Shown: piece by piece, positions 31,001-42,539 of the stretch
How the letters are laid out: each line of letters opens with the position of its first letter
Position numbering within the stretch: the stretch's first letter is position 1
The notes under the pieces: model-generated
Databases searched by the model: none
Seen by the model: the letters and a program-made list of their open reading frames with translations, nothing else
What the model was told of the DNA's origin: nothing
From: Metellina segmentata
Lineage: Eukaryota > Arthropoda > Arachnida > Araneae > Tetragnathidae
Reading direction: 5' to 3'
NCBI GenBank assembly: GCA_947359465.1
Contig: OX375881.1
Location: 32,529,742-32,593,741 of the forward strand
Length of the DNA stretch: 64,000 bases
Position numbers and translations under genes: made by a program

Positions 31001-34000
31001 TTATATGTGATGGATAAAACCAATGTCATATAAGAAGTTAAAAATATTTGGATGAGGATTCTCTCCAATCATGTCTTCTAAAACCAAGGTATATGAATTA
31101 AAATGTTTAAGTCGTTGCCTATTAAAATTAGAACATTCTACTAAAATGTGTTTTACGGTTAGTGGACAAATACAGTAGTTGCAGATGGGATGATCTTCTC
31201 CGAGGAGGAGGTGTCTATGTGTTATGCGAGTGTGTCCAATACGAAGGCGTGTTAGTATTACATCCTGTCTTCTAAAAGGTAGCGATTTCCATTGAATTAT
31301 ATTTCGTTTTAAAGCATGGAGTTTGTTTTCCGTTTGTTCATTCCAATCGTTCTGCCATTTTGTTTCTAAAAATTTGTAAATGAATGATTTTAAGTCGCGA
31401 TAAGGAATGGCATGACTAATATGATTTACTGCCGATTTGGCGGCTTGGTCAACAATCTCATTTCCCGCAATCCCAACATGGGATGGGATCCAACAAAATA
31501 GTAAGTTAAAATTTTTGGATGAAAGATGATAAATTCTTTTCAGTGATTCTAAAACAATGGGATGACTGTCATGATCAGGATGTTTCAATGACTGTAAAAC
31601 GCTTAATGAATCTGTAAAAATGATACATTTTTTATGACAATGATCGGATATATGTTCTAGTACTTTAAAATGGCCATTATTTCAGCGGTAAAAACAGAAC
31701 ATGAAGAATGAAGTTTAAAACTATGACGGGAATCATTAATAGTGAACGCAGCTCCAACATAGTTTTCCCTTTTAGACCCATCAGTATAAATATGTATAAA
31801 ATTTGAGTAATTTTCTATATGGTTTTGAAAGAGTTGTTTATATATAAAATCAGAGGTATCTGCTTTATTAAAATTTTGGAACGGGTTTTGAAATTCAAAA
31901 TAATGATTAAACCAAGGAGAGCAATAATACAGTTTTTTCTGGGTGACGTCAAGTGAAGAAAGTTCGGATCCGTTTATTAAGTCCAGCATTCTTAAATGGA
32001 ATGTAGGGATGAAGGATGTTTTGGCTTGATAAAGGCGTTTTAAATATGGGCTGTGATCAATGGTATGCAATGGGTGATGAGGGATTGAGGAAATTCTAAA
32101 ATAGTATTCCAGTGATAACAACTGTCGTCTGAAGTCCAGGGAAGGTTCAAAAGATTCTACGTACAAGCTGATTACGGGAGAAGTCCTAAAGGCACCAGAA
32201 CATAAACGTAAAGCGGTGTGGTGTATAGTGTTCAGAGTTTGAAGAGCAGATTTTCTTGCTGAACCATACACCACGCAGCCGTAGTCCAATTTAGATCGAA
32301 TTAAAGCTCTATAAATTTTAAAAAGGCAAGTTCGATCAGATCCCCATGACAATTTTGATAAAACCCGTAAAATGTTAAGAGCTTTTTCGCAACGTTTGCG
32401 TAAATTTAAAATATGCGGTTGAAAAGTCAACTTCTTGTCAAATATGATACCTAAAAATTTAAAATTGTCCACAACATTAATTAAAATATCTTTGAAAAAT
32501 ATTTCAGGGTCAAGATGAAGATTCCGTTTTTTACAAAAATGAACACACGCGGTTTTGGAAGGTGAGAAACTGAAACCATTTTAGTTAGTCCAATGAATGA
32601 TTTTATTAACGGCCTGTTGAAGTTGTCTTTCAATTAAACGAATATCTTTAGCTGCGCATGAAATTTGCAGATCGTCAACGTAAATAAGACCTTTCACTGA
32701 TGGAGGCAATTGAGAAACAATATCATTAATTTTTAAAATAAATAAAGTAACACTTAAAACACTGCCCTGTGGCACTCCCTCCTCTTGAATAAAAACATCT
32801 GAGAAAATTGATCCAATCCGTACTTTAAAATATCTTTTTTCTAAAAATTTTTGAATAAAAATAAGCAGATTACCTCTTATGTCGTTTTTAAAAATGTCCC
32901 TTAAAATTCCATGTCCCCATGTTCTATCGTACGCTTTTTCGATATCGAAAAAAATCGAAACGAGATGCTTATTTTGAACAAATGAGTTTCTTATTTCCGT
33001 CTCGAGAGCGACTAAGTTATCAATAGTGGATCTATTTTTTCTGAAACCACTTTGGAGTGGAGAGAGACATTTATCTTTTTCTAAAACATAAACCAACCTA
33101 GCGTTGACCATCTTTTCTAGAACTTTACATAAGCAGCTTGTCAGGGCTATAGGACGGTAGTTCGAAGGATTCTTGGGGTCTTTGTTCGGTTTCAGTATGG
33201 GTATTATGGTAGCATATCTCCATGACTGAGGAAAAGTGTGTTCGTTCCAAATTCTGTTATAAAATTTAAGGAGATGATTTAAAGAACTATTTGAAAGATG
33301 TTTGAGCATGATCTAACTAATATTATCTGGGCCAGGAGTTGATTTGTGAACTAAGGATAAAGCCTTTGTCAATTCGGAAAAAGTAAAATCACAATTATAT
33401 GATAATATACGGTTTGAACTGAAATTAACTTTATTCTTTTCAGATGCAATTTTAATCTTTTTAAAACTTTCAGAGTAGTTATTGGAGCTGGATATTTCGG
33501 AAAGGCATGAACCTATTGTGTTTGCTATGTCTTTGGGTGCCGATAGAATTAGGTTATTATGTTCGAGAATAGGAATTTGTCTATTGGGGTAAACACCGGA
33601 AATTCTTTTGACCCTGTCCCATAGTTGTTTGCTCGTGGTCTTGCTATTTATACTATTGACATACTTAATCCAAGAATCCCTTTTACTAAGTCGTTGAATT
33701 TTTCGAAAGGCCGCTTTTGTTTTTTTATAATTAATATAGTTTTCTCTTGTTGGATATCTATTGAAGATATTCCAGGCTTTCCTTTGCTTCCGATACGCAT
33801 CGCTACATTCCTCATTCCACCAAGGTTTATTTTGTTTTTTTGGTCTATTTCTGACTTTTTTAACTGAAGCGTCAGCACTTGCTATAATTATTTCTGTAAT
33901 TTTATTTGTCACTTCATCGATATCCTCATTTTCTACCATGTTAGAAATGTTTGCAAGGCTAGTAAAAAGTGGCCAGTTCGCAGTTTCAAAAATATATTTA

Positions 34001-34680
34001 GTTTGGCTGACAGAGTGATGTTGGTATTGGCCTTTATATTTAAGTTTAATTGGATAATGGTCACTATTGTAAAGGTAAGGATCCACAGAAAAGGTCCAAA
34101 ATGGCAAAATTGAAGGAGTGCAAATTGCCAGATCTATTGAATGGTAAGTAAGTGAAGGTGAGTTAAATTAAGTAGGTTGGCCGTTATTCATTATACATAA
34201 ATCATTGTCCGTTATTAGTTTCTCAATTTGTTTGCCTCTTTGATTAATGTATGAACTGCCCCAGAGGATATGATGGCCATTTAGGTCACCAAGTATGATG
34301 AATGGTTGTGGAAGTTGATCTATTAAATTATTTAAGTCAGAAGTGGCAATACGGGTGTTAGGAGGTAAGTATAAATTGCATATTGTTATTAAAATATTTA
34401 CGTGAAGTCTTACAGCAAGAGCTTGCAGATTTGTTTTTAAGTTAATTTGAGTTACTGGAAAGTCATGGGAGGTAAGCAATGCAACACCTCCACATGCTCT
34501 ATGGCCATCATCGTAATCTTTTCTGAATGTAGTGAAATGGTGAATGTTGGTGGAATCATTGCTTCTTAAAAAGGTCTCCTGGAGGGCGATTGCAGCTGGC
34601 TTGTGGTTGTTTATGATGTCTTTGAAATCATCAATTTTTTGACGAAAACCACGGCAGTTCCAGGAAAGGAATGAAGCCAT
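31001..34680 (-). pseudogene. LINE ORF2: endonuclease, reverse transcriptase, RNase H
   Basis: About 1226 codons, starting with MASFLSWNCRGFRQ at 34680, 30 bp after the ORF1 stop. Residues 1-230 are an APE-type endonuclease (WNCRG, LQETF, GDLNGHHILWGS, then NSDHYPI) that would nick target DNA. Reverse transcriptase follows, with NYRPIALTSCLCKVLEK, a SGFRKNRSTIDNL block, FFDIEKAYD and the catalytic YVDD at about residues 667-670. RNase H begins with IYTDGSK near residue 964 and ends with WIPSHVGIAGNEIVDQAA. A C2HC motif (CNYC...H...C) is near 31160-31190. In-frame stops are at codons 172 (34165-34167), 457 (33310-33312) and 701 (32578-32580); a frameshift near 31665 lies inside RNase H. Otherwise intact, so the copy is relatively young. 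Confidence 0.93.
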
Positions 34681-34709
34681 AAAAATAAAGTATAAAGGAA
34701 AAGGAAAAA

Positions 34710-35966
34710 CTACTTGTGATTTCTCGTCCTAGGACGATGTTTGTCTTGCCGAGGATCCTTCTTGGGCTTCAGTGGCGAAGTCTCCAAGTCCTCATCTTCT
34801 ACAGATGAAATGTCGCTTTCAGTATTATAAAGATTAATGAGGTCACTGGTAGAAGGATTAGTTATCATATTTCTGGATGAAACGTCAGGTTGAAGAGAGG
34901 TTTGAGAAGAACTTTTTGAAATTTTAATGTTATTTTGTTCAGATGATATGGCTCTTTTTAAAGAAGTATTTTTAGGTCGATTTGTTTGGTTTATGTGTTT
35001 TGTATTTGTTGAGGTTGTAGCTGATGCTTTAGAGATAAGAGGCGTTATAGGTTGGTTAATTGAAATTTTATGTTGTGGAGATGGCTTAAAAATAGTTACA
35101 TCGGTTTGAGTTCCATTAGTTTTGAAAGTTTTTTTTTACTATAGAAGAGTAAGATATGCCAGGTTTCGGGGTGCGACCATTTACAATTTTTCTGGCCTCA
35201 GGAAATGAAATGTTTTGTTGAACTTTTATTGTTTGAATTTCTTTTTCAATTTGGAATTTAGGGCAAGACCTGGCAAAAGCTGGATGGTCACCTTTGCAGT
35301 TGACACAGCAAAGGGATGATGAAGTACAGACATCGGTCTTATGGTCTGTACCACAGCATTTTGCGCAAGTCTCTTTGCCACGGCAAGCGATGAAAGAGTG
35401 GCCGAATGTTTGACATTTAAAGCAGCGGACAGGATTTGGTATGAAAGGTCTAACTGGGCAATTAATGTAGGCTATTTTAACGTGTTTTGGTATGCTTGGT
35501 GTATTGAAAGTTAATATTAAGTGTTTAGTGGGTATTTTTTGACCATTTTTTGTAATTGTTATTCTTTTGACGTTAATAACATATTGTTCGGATAGGGATT
35601 CCAAGATGTCTTCTTCTGTGTCATTAACTAGATCCGATTCAGAAATAACACCTCTGGATGAATTTAAAGTTCTGTGAGGTGTTACAGTGACCTCTATTGG
35701 ACCGATGAGTTTAATTTTTGTGATGTTTATTGCCTGTGATCTATTTAATACTTCAACGAGTACATCTCCTGCTAGGTTTTTTTTTATGTTTTTAGTTTCT
35801 TCAACCACATTCCTAGTATAGTTTTATGGAGTAAGATAGCAGATATATTTTTCAGATTTCCTTGGTTACTTTTTATAATGAAAATTTTTTGTTCTGGTAA
35901 ATTGTTATCAATTTTTTTATTAATTTGGTGCTCCACTGAAGGATAAGTTGAGTTTAGGTTTTCCAT
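34710..35966 (-). pseudogene. LINE ORF1: nucleic-acid-binding Gag-like protein
   Basis: Starts MENLNSTYPSVEHQINKKID at 35966. After a frameshift near 35808 it continues KNIKKNLAGDVLVEVLNRSQ and an RRM-like region, then three zinc knuckles: CFKCQTFGHSFIAC, CAKCCGTDHKTDVC and CVNCKGDHPAFARSC, followed by FPEARKIV, typical of Jockey/I ORF1 proteins. A second frameshift occurs at the poly-A tract near 35130. The frame beyond it stays open through a low-complexity serine/threonine/asparagine tail ending SVEDEDLETSPLKPKKDPRQ to the stop at 34710-34712. It would coat LINE RNA in the ribonucleoprotein. Both lesions are single-base length changes. Confidence 0.88.
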
Positions 35967-36505
35967 ATTGGATAAATAAATGTTCGGTCCCCAGCGGCAC
36001 CACCCACCATGGAGTCCAACGAGGGGATACAGGTTCCTGTACCGGTGCTAGCCAGGGACTATACGAACCCAACTCACCCCTATGACTGCCCTAAGGAGCT
36101 AGTTGATGAGCAGGTCCTTAGTCCTAGCAGGATATACCCACCAGCCGATCAATGTACTGGGACCAAAGTACACCGCCTGTTTATTCGAAGCAGGAGCCGA
36201 AGCAATGTATTTGGGCGTTGTGTTGTCCCTCAATCACCAGGATCACCTTTTCCGAAGACACAGGTCTCCACGCACGGCAAACACGTGGGTGATATAATCC
36301 CCAAGAGGAGCTAAAAGCACAGACTGGCGAAAAGCTTCTCAAGGGGAGCCCTCACCTCCGAAGAGGCAACCACAATGAGGGAGGAAGAAAAAGCAAAAAG
36401 CAAAGGGTAGAGGAGGAGAAGAACGAAAGGGAGAGAAGATCACTCAGGTACCCCGGGGTTGTGAAGCCCGTACAAACCTAAAGAAGGAATGCCCCTGGGG
36501 GCTAC
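35967..36505 (-). promoter_or_regulatory. LINE 5' untranslated region / presumed internal promoter
   Basis: GC-richer and largely stop-free on both strands compared with the flanks. On the minus strand it begins near CCCCCAGGGGCATTCC and runs to the ORF1 start. Non-LTR elements of this type carry an internal Pol II promoter here; no specific core element was proven. The short plus-strand frames in it (36009-36314) are shadows. Confidence 0.6.
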
Positions 36506-38280
36506 AAACACATAAGATTGCTACATTTAAGTCAAAGCTTTTCATTTGGACGTTTGATATGTATATATCGATTCTAATATTCATTACAAACTAGTGGTGG
36601 ATAACGACACTACCATTAAAAGACACGAACAACTAGGAAGCTGCAGTGAAAGTGCCATCAATCTATGTGAACAGTTAAGGTACTATGTCGGGTCTGTAAA
36701 CGTTTAATGACGCATATTTGATGCAGCTTATGGAGATTATACATTGTCAGCACTGTTATTTTTCTGAATTGATAATCACAGCGATATATTCTTTTTGAAT
36801 TTAACGGTTTAAACCATCGCAATGAAACACAAGTGGAAGCAATATAAAGGAATATACGCGTGAAATGTAACATTCCTTCATTTGCAAACCGCTAAGGATC
36901 ATCTCTATAAAAATCCAATTTACAGAGCAGCATTTCCAGAGGAGATTAATATCACAAAATCTCTAATTTCTTTTCAAAAGCAATTGGAATGAAGAACCAT
37001 TATCCAAAAGGTAATTAGCAGGGACAATGTGCACACATAAAATCCATTTTTCGAAAAGATTATGCGAGGCTGAAGTTTAAAACAATAACTCCCCCTAAGA
37101 TAATGAATGTTTCGATGTAGAAACTTCAGGCCCGAGTTTTCTTGACAAACTCAACCCGAAAAGAATCATTAATTTCTCTTCAGTGGCCGCCATTGCTGTG
37201 ACCGTAATCATTGGGGAAACGGAAGCGCTGAATAGTCATTCAGCGCAAATTAATTTATGAATATATTGTGGAGTAAACGTGAGAAAGATAACTGTTGACT
37301 TTAATATTTCGGGCGCATGCTTCGTTGTTTACGCAATCCTTTTGTGAAGGAAGACTCGCGAGTTTTATTAAGGACGTGCTTTTGTTTTAGACGACGGAAT
37401 TTGTTCTTGAGACATTCCTGATAACTCTATCGAGGATTTTCGCATTAAGGTACTTAAAAATTAAAATGTTTTCATTAGTATTCTGATTGCTGAGCTACGT
37501 AATAGCTTCCTTTCGTTAGGTGGTAGTTTAATGGGCTGAAAATTGTTTTCTGCTTATTCATGTCGGGATTGTTGGAGAGTAAAAGGAATTTTTGCGAAAT
37601 GTATGCAAGGGGGTATATGAATGAAAAGGCACTGTAATTCGTATCTGACTAGAAAGGAAGAATCATGTATGATGGTTTAAATTTGGTACCCAGAGAGAAT
37701 TAATTTCAGAAAGTAAGATTGCAAGAACAATTTATTCTACATTTGTTTTACCATTTGTTATGAGAACAAAAATTATATGCATTAAGGTACGACATGAATC
37801 CTACATTCTACTGTATAGCGTAAGCATTTAGATTCATTAAAATTCCAATATATATATATATATTGTATGTAACATTAAAAAATGATTCGTGAGAAAATTG
37901 CTTCGACTTTGGCGGGCGCCTCCGAGTATTTTTTCACGTCCCTTTTACAGTTTCGCAGCCCATTGCATCAGAAATAATTATTTTTGCAAGCTAAGCTAAA
38001 TTCATCTTCCCACGCCGTGATCCATCTGTTCCCATCTATTTACTGTAAGCTGTCCCATCAAATGATACCATACAAGGCAATGAAATCTGTCTGAGTATTG
38101 CTGATCAAGGAATAATTAATTTGTTGATACGCAACTTGTAATTTGTTGCGCCATCTCTGGCAGCACTCTAACCATGACTGTGGTCTAATAAAGACGTCTT
38201 TTACATTGCTCTCTGTCCTGCTCGTATTTTATGAGAACTAAGCAGTAAGACTTGTAGATAGTCGTCATATATATATACAT
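36506..38280. other. Unique sequence, no gene assigned
   Basis: No terminal repeats or arrays apart from short TA runs (near 37850 and 38267). The blocks at 37040-37480 and 37905-38080 have balanced composition and look less decayed than the AT-rich surroundings, so they could be conserved non-coding DNA. No recognisable exon. Confidence 0.35.
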
Positions 38281-39160
38281 ATAAATTACTTACACTTTTT
38301 GTCCTACAACTTTATAAAACAAAGATAGGTGTTGGCCACATGCGCATGCGTTGAGTTGGCGCGTCTGTGGTCACGTGTAATGTACTGTAATCACAATCGC
38401 GTCAGTCTTCTAGATACAACAGCGTAAGCATGTTAGCTCCGCTATCAGATTGTACCAAAGAAGAGCTACGAGGTGTGATCAGATTTTTATGGTCAGAGGG
38501 TGTGAAAGGTGCTGAAATTCACCAGAGGCTTTTGTCACAATACGGATAAAGTGCTTTATCTCGTAAAACCGTTTTTTTTTTGTGGATCGAAATGTTTAAA
38601 AATGGCCGAACGAGCGTAACACAAAAAGAGTGAGCTGGAAAAAATTTAAGACCTCGCCATCAGCTGGGAAGATTGAGCTAACCCTGTTTTGGGTCGAAAA
38701 AAGTCATATACTGGACGACTACTTGGACAGGGGTACTACCGTATGTAGTGCGAGGTACAGTGATTTGTTGGCCAATAAGCTGAAATCAGCAATTCGAAAT
38801 AAACGCCGTGGTCTACTCTCAAAGAAAGTTTTGTTGGTACTAGACAACGCACGGCTGCACACGGCCCATAACACCATAGAAACAATCAACAGATTATGCT
38901 TTGAGACCCTGGAACACCCTCCCTACAGCCCAGATCTCATTCCCTCAGATTTTCATCTGTTTAGGACGCTCAAGAAAGCTTTGAGCGGTCGTCGATTTGC
39001 CTTAGACGTGGACGTTCTTGATGCGGTGCAAAAGTGGCTTCACCACCAACCGAAAGTGCATTGCTCAAGGTGGATATTATATCGAAAACTAATGTATCTG
39101 TTGCACGCCTATCTTTGTTTAATAAAGCTTTAGAACAAAAAGTGCAAGTAATTTTTTTTG
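38281..39160 (+). mobile_element. Mariner element with internal deletion, about 0.88 kb
   Basis: The left end AATTACTTACACTTTTTGTC and the complemented right end AATTACTTGCACTTTTTGTT are matching inverted repeats of about 28 bp, flanked by TA-rich DNA on both sides. Standard mariner is about 1.3 kb; roughly 0.4 kb is missing from the middle of the transposase. Confidence 0.9.
38430..39133 (+). pseudogene. Mariner transposase, internally deleted
   Basis: The ATG at 38430 begins MLAPLSDCTKEELRGVIRFL, then WSEGVKGAEIHQRLLSQYG, a stop, and KTVFFLWIEMFKNGRTSV: the first helix-turn-helix region, related to the transposase domain of SETMAR/Hsmar1-type mariners. After a junction near 38640-38690 the frame resumes at ILDDYLDRGTTVCSARYSD, NKLKSAIRNKRRGLLSKKV, LVLDNARLHTA (second catalytic D) and HPPYSPDLIPSDFHLF (third D), with 34 residues between the two aspartates, the DD34D mariner signature. 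The second helix-turn-helix, linker and first aspartate are deleted. It cannot catalyse transposition. Confidence 0.9.
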
Positions 39161-39294
39161 TATATATATATATATATATATAATAACATGAAACACGCTA
39201 AATATTAAAAAAAAAAAAACAGGCGTACAATTAACCAGAAAACGAAACTGGAAACTAACCATGCAAGCGCGCTGTAGCTGCAGTATTATGTTAA
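39161..39294. other. Short spacer with TA run
   Basis: Contains a TA run at the mariner edge and no other recognisable feature before the target duplication at 39295. Confidence 0.4.
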
Positions 39295-39302
39295 GAACAC
39301 AG

Positions 39303-40115
39303 GGTACAGCTACACTCTACGTTTATGAGTGATGGCAACGGTTTGGCGATTTTTTTTGGCGCACTTCTAGTAGCGAGTTACGATAAATTAAGGCAACCCA
39401 TCTTTCGTTGCTGTTGTTGTGGTTTTCATGGCAACCTCGGCAAACGGAAACTTTCAATTTTCATTTTGAATATTCTAGAAAGTTCTTTCAAAATCCGTTA
39501 AAGTCGTTTGATTTCATTGATTCATTTGAAATTTTTTCTTTCCTCCCATTGGTTACTTTGTTTTAAAAATAACCTTTGATTGCATTGGTCCTTTTAAATC
39601 GTTATCTGTGATACCATTGGTCCTTTTATTTGTATTTTGACAGTTGTGGAATTTTTATTTTGTTATAATAGTTTTTTAACGACAGGATTAAGAGTTTTGT
39701 TTTTTTGACCATTTTCGTTTTCATTATTTTTTTACGAGAGAATTCGGACTTTATCAGGTATTATTTCTTGCTTTTTTTCTTTTGTAAATCTTTTTCCTTT
39801 TTCAACATGCTCACTTTATTTAGTGTAATTGATAAGTTTCAGGGTATTCTTACCATTCGTAGCTTAGTTTCTCTGCTGGTTCACAAATGTGTTTTGATAT
39901 GTGCTTAAGCTAACTACTTTTTGTGAAATTTTTTTTTTAAATATACTTTTTAAAACGTTCTGAAATATACTTAAAAAGTGTGTTGTAAAAAGAAAAAAAA
40001 ATTGTGACATTAAAAGAGTTAGAAAATAATTCTTTCCTTGGCGACTTTAGAAGTGCGCCAAAAAAAATCTCCAAAGCCGTTGCCATCACTCATAAACGTA
40101 GAGTGTAGCTGTACC
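39303..40115. mobile_element. Non-autonomous DNA element with long inverted ends, 813 bp
   Basis: Starts GGTACAGCTACACTCTACGT and ends with its exact complement; the match extends through GATGGCAACGG and, with gaps, to GGCGCACTTCTA. Flanks are the 8-bp duplication GAACACAG (39295-39302 and 40116-40123). No transposase is readable. Superfamilies with 8-9 bp duplications include hAT, P, Merlin and MULE; the GG start does not settle which. A diverged relative is at 44087-44569. Confidence 0.88.
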
Positions 40116-40159
40116 GAACACAGGAAATTCAAAATAATTACAAAAAGTGAATGGTTAAA

Positions 40160-40445
40160 AAATAAAGAAATCTTGATGTATCAGAGCGTTGGCGTATCAG
40201 GGAGGAGCCTGAACTAGACAACATAGAATGGTGTTTGCTACATATGAGCATCATTAGACTGAACAATGCTCATATACTCCCCAAACACAATTAGAAGCAA
40301 ATATACAAAACAAAACATTAAAATAAGAAAAACTAAACCAATCCAGCAACAGCAGTCGGGAGACCGGTAACACCAAGCCAGAAGATCGCATCAAATGCGG
40401 TTACCGACTTCGTCCAACAAAACGCCAACAACAATGTCTCAGAGA
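40160..40445 (+). repeat. Unknown local repeat, copy 1
   Basis: Shares with 40870-41165 the series GGAGCCTGAACTAGACAACA / GAACCTGACCTACAGCACAA, ATGGTGTTT.CTAC.TATGAGCA, GCTCAT..ACTCCCCAAACAC, AACAGCAGT..GAGACCGG and AGATCGC..CAAATGC. The copies are in direct orientation, about 710 bp apart. Confidence 0.65.
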
Positions 40446-40539
40446 AAATTACGAAATAGAATTAGTCATCGGTTGTGTAATTGTTAAAACCAATAAATTC
40501 TTCAAGAAAAGTAATAATGAAAAAGAAAGGGGATTTATA

Positions 40540-40760
40540 GATAAAGTTAATTATTTTTTATGTTTTATTACAAATATGTAATACACATTTAGCCGATAAT
40601 TATGTTTTACGTCTGTTTTTTTATTTTACTTCAATTTTTCAAAATTGGGACAAAATGCCTGCAGATCATTTGCAATTGCTTGTTGTTGTTGTTGCAGTTG
40701 GTGAATATAATTCTGCACATGGGTCCACGACTAACCATACAAGGAAGTAGAAGCGGCAGA
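40540..40760 (-). repeat. Inverted copy of the 22300-22515 sequence
   Basis: On the minus strand it reads CAATTGCAAATGATCTGCAG, GCATTTTGTCCCAATTTTG, AAACAGACGTAAAACATAAT and ATGTGTATTACATATTTGTA, aligning with 22300-22515. It lies between the two copies of the 40160/40870 repeat, suggesting all three may be parts of one larger element. Confidence 0.5.
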
Positions 40761-40869
40761 CATAACACGGTAAGCATTATAATTTCAAAAACAAAAGGAC
40801 ATTTAAAATAAATGTAGAAACGAAAACGAAATGTTCCAACTGTAGTAAATATTTTTTCTAGGATATTTT

Positions 40870-41165
40870 CGAAAATGAAAGTGTTGGTGGATCAGGGCGT
40901 CAAAAGGAAAGAACCTGACCTACAGCACAAAATGGTGTTTTCTACGTATGAGCAGCTATACGCTAAAATATTGCTCATTCACTCCCCAAACACCATTGAA
41001 AAGTAAACTCACAAAACTATTTCTAAACCATATCAAAAGAATAGGAAGAATAAGAAACCAAACCCACAACAACAGCAGTGAGACCGGAGACACCAAACCG
41101 GTAGATCGCCACCAAATGCCAGAATCCACAGAATCCAACAAAACCGTAACACTAATGACAGTTAA
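40870..41165 (+). repeat. Unknown local repeat, copy 2
   Basis: Direct counterpart of 40160-40445, with substitutions and small indels throughout; no coding sequence is conserved between the two. Confidence 0.65.
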
Positions 41166-41442
41166 ACTCTTGTTGTATTGAAACACTATTATTAGTTTAT
41201 AAATAAAATGGTTGTGTTCGTATACTTAAAAAGGGAATTTGTTTGTGTTTTTTTAATCAGTACCAAAAGCGTTCCTATTTTTATTTTTTTTAAATGGATG
41301 TTTGTCTCCAGTCTCAATTTTAAAAATAAATTCAAATAGAGTATAATAAAAAGGCAACTAATACGTTCCATAGGTAGAAAAATTAGAACACAAAAGAAAA
41401 TGCAACACTAGATATCCTTGTGATATGTCGTCTTCTTTTTAT
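41166..41442. other. AT-rich sequence, nothing recognised
   Basis: No element ends or coding sequence. Confidence 0.4.
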
Positions 41443-42060
41443 TAGATAATCGCTCATCGTAAAAAGCCTCGAATTTGGTCGTTTTTTTTTTCTTTTTGAG
41501 AATCTCTCTCTATTAAAAAAAGTTACCGCTGCCGAGGATTGAAACCTCGCTGTTTTCGCTCGATTTTCAGACGGTTTCCAGAGAAAGTACGGATCAGAAA
41601 ATTACGAAATTAACAGGATTTGTTCAAAACTGGACAGGGAACAACATAAAGAAGATTTTTTTTTTCCGATGTGGCTATTAGTTTAGGGTGCATTAAGTGT
41701 CAAAGTCGAAAAAAGCGAAATTTCTAACGCGATTGAGCAAAACACGTACACTTTTTCAGTGCGAACTTTTTATCGGATAATCGCTCTTCGGAAAAAGCCT
41801 CAAATTCGGTCGTTTTATCTTCCTTTTGAGAATCTCTCCATATTAAAAAAGTTAGTGCCCCGTAGCCAAAGACTGAAAATTGGCTTTTTTCGCTCGATTT
41901 TCAGACGGTTTCCCGAGAAAGTACGGATCAGAAAATTATGAAATTATAATATTTTGTTCAAAATTGTACAGGAAGAACATAGAGAATATTTTTTTTCCGA
42001 TGCGGCTATTAGTTTAGGGTGCATTAGGTCTTAAAGTAAAAAAAAAAAGCGAAATCACTT
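41443..42060 (+). repeat. Direct repeat of a ~330-bp unit, two copies
   Basis: TAATCGCTCATCGTAAAAAG at 41447 and TAATCGCTCTTCGGAAAAAG at 41777 start matching units. Each contains TTTTGAGAATCTCTC, CGCTCGATTTTCAGACGGTT, GAGAAAGTACGGATCAGAAA, TTTGTTCAAAA.TG.ACAGG and GGCTATTAGTTTAGGGTGCA. A third partial copy lies inverted at 42540-42745. Confidence 0.8.
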
Positions 42061-42069
42061 GTGCAAAAG

Positions 42070-42310
42070 GAGTGTTGTTTTGCGAATCATACCAAATGGG
42101 ATTGCGTAGATATCACCGGGGGTTGACTAGCGTTAGCGACTAGTAAACGGATCCCTCGTCGTGACGTCATGACTCGGAAAGTCCAATCAGGAATACACAA
42201 ATTATTAAGATAGTTGCACCATCACATTAGATTGAAAGTCCTGCTAAAGTAGTGTTGATTTGCGAGGCAAACCAAATGGGATTGCGTATCAATCACCTTT
42301 GGTTAGCGGG
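42070..42310 (-). repeat. Hairpin-rich repeat family, two tandem copies
   Basis: CCAAATGGGATTGCGTAGAT and CCAAATGGGATTGCGTATCA begin two units at 42092 and 42271, each followed by ATCACC and a GTTAGCG or GGTTAGCGGGCG segment. Between them, CGTGACGTCATGACTCGGAA followed by AGTCCAATCAGGAATACA matches the inverted copy at 57955-58010. The family connects to the blocks near 0.2-0.8 kb. Confidence 0.6.
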
Positions 42311-42539
42311 CGTGGCAAGCAGGGAGGGGGAAATTGTTTCTTCCCTGAAAGAGAAAAAAAAATTATTTAAAGAATCAGTCCTACCACCCTACATGACAGT
42401 GGCATGTCGCCTCATTCCTTCCCTAAAAGAGATAAAAAATATATAATATTTAAGGAATAAGTCCCACCACCAATCAATATGGCATGGGTTGGAAACACAT
42501 ATTATCCGAGTAACCTATTCATCAACGCGAAGAAAATCT
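42311..42539. other. Spacer with a short imperfect duplication
   Basis: AAAGAATCAGTCCTACCACC (42369) and TAAGGAATAAGTCCCACCAC (42450) mark an approximately 80-bp imperfect direct repeat including GGCATG and CCTTCCCTAAAAGAGA-like words. Confidence 0.45.

Larger units (their letters stand above)
30850..36505 (-). mobile_element. I/Jockey-superfamily LINE, nearly complete, minus strand
   Basis: Read right to left: a GC-rich 5' region (36505-35967), ORF1 with three CCHC knuckles (35966-34710), ORF2 with apurinic endonuclease, reverse transcriptase, RNase H and a terminal C2HC motif (34680-about 31000), and an AT-rich 3' tail (about 31000-30850). Lesions are few for this window: two frameshifts in ORF1, three in-frame stops and one frameshift in ORF2. 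I found no long poly-A tail, as in I-type elements, and could not pin the 3' end because the Tc1 relic begins close by. Confidence 0.9.

Noticed and set aside
36009..36314. A 101-codon plus-strand frame in GC-rich sequence
   Set aside because: It is antisense to the LINE 5' region; no domain, and its composition explains the open frame.
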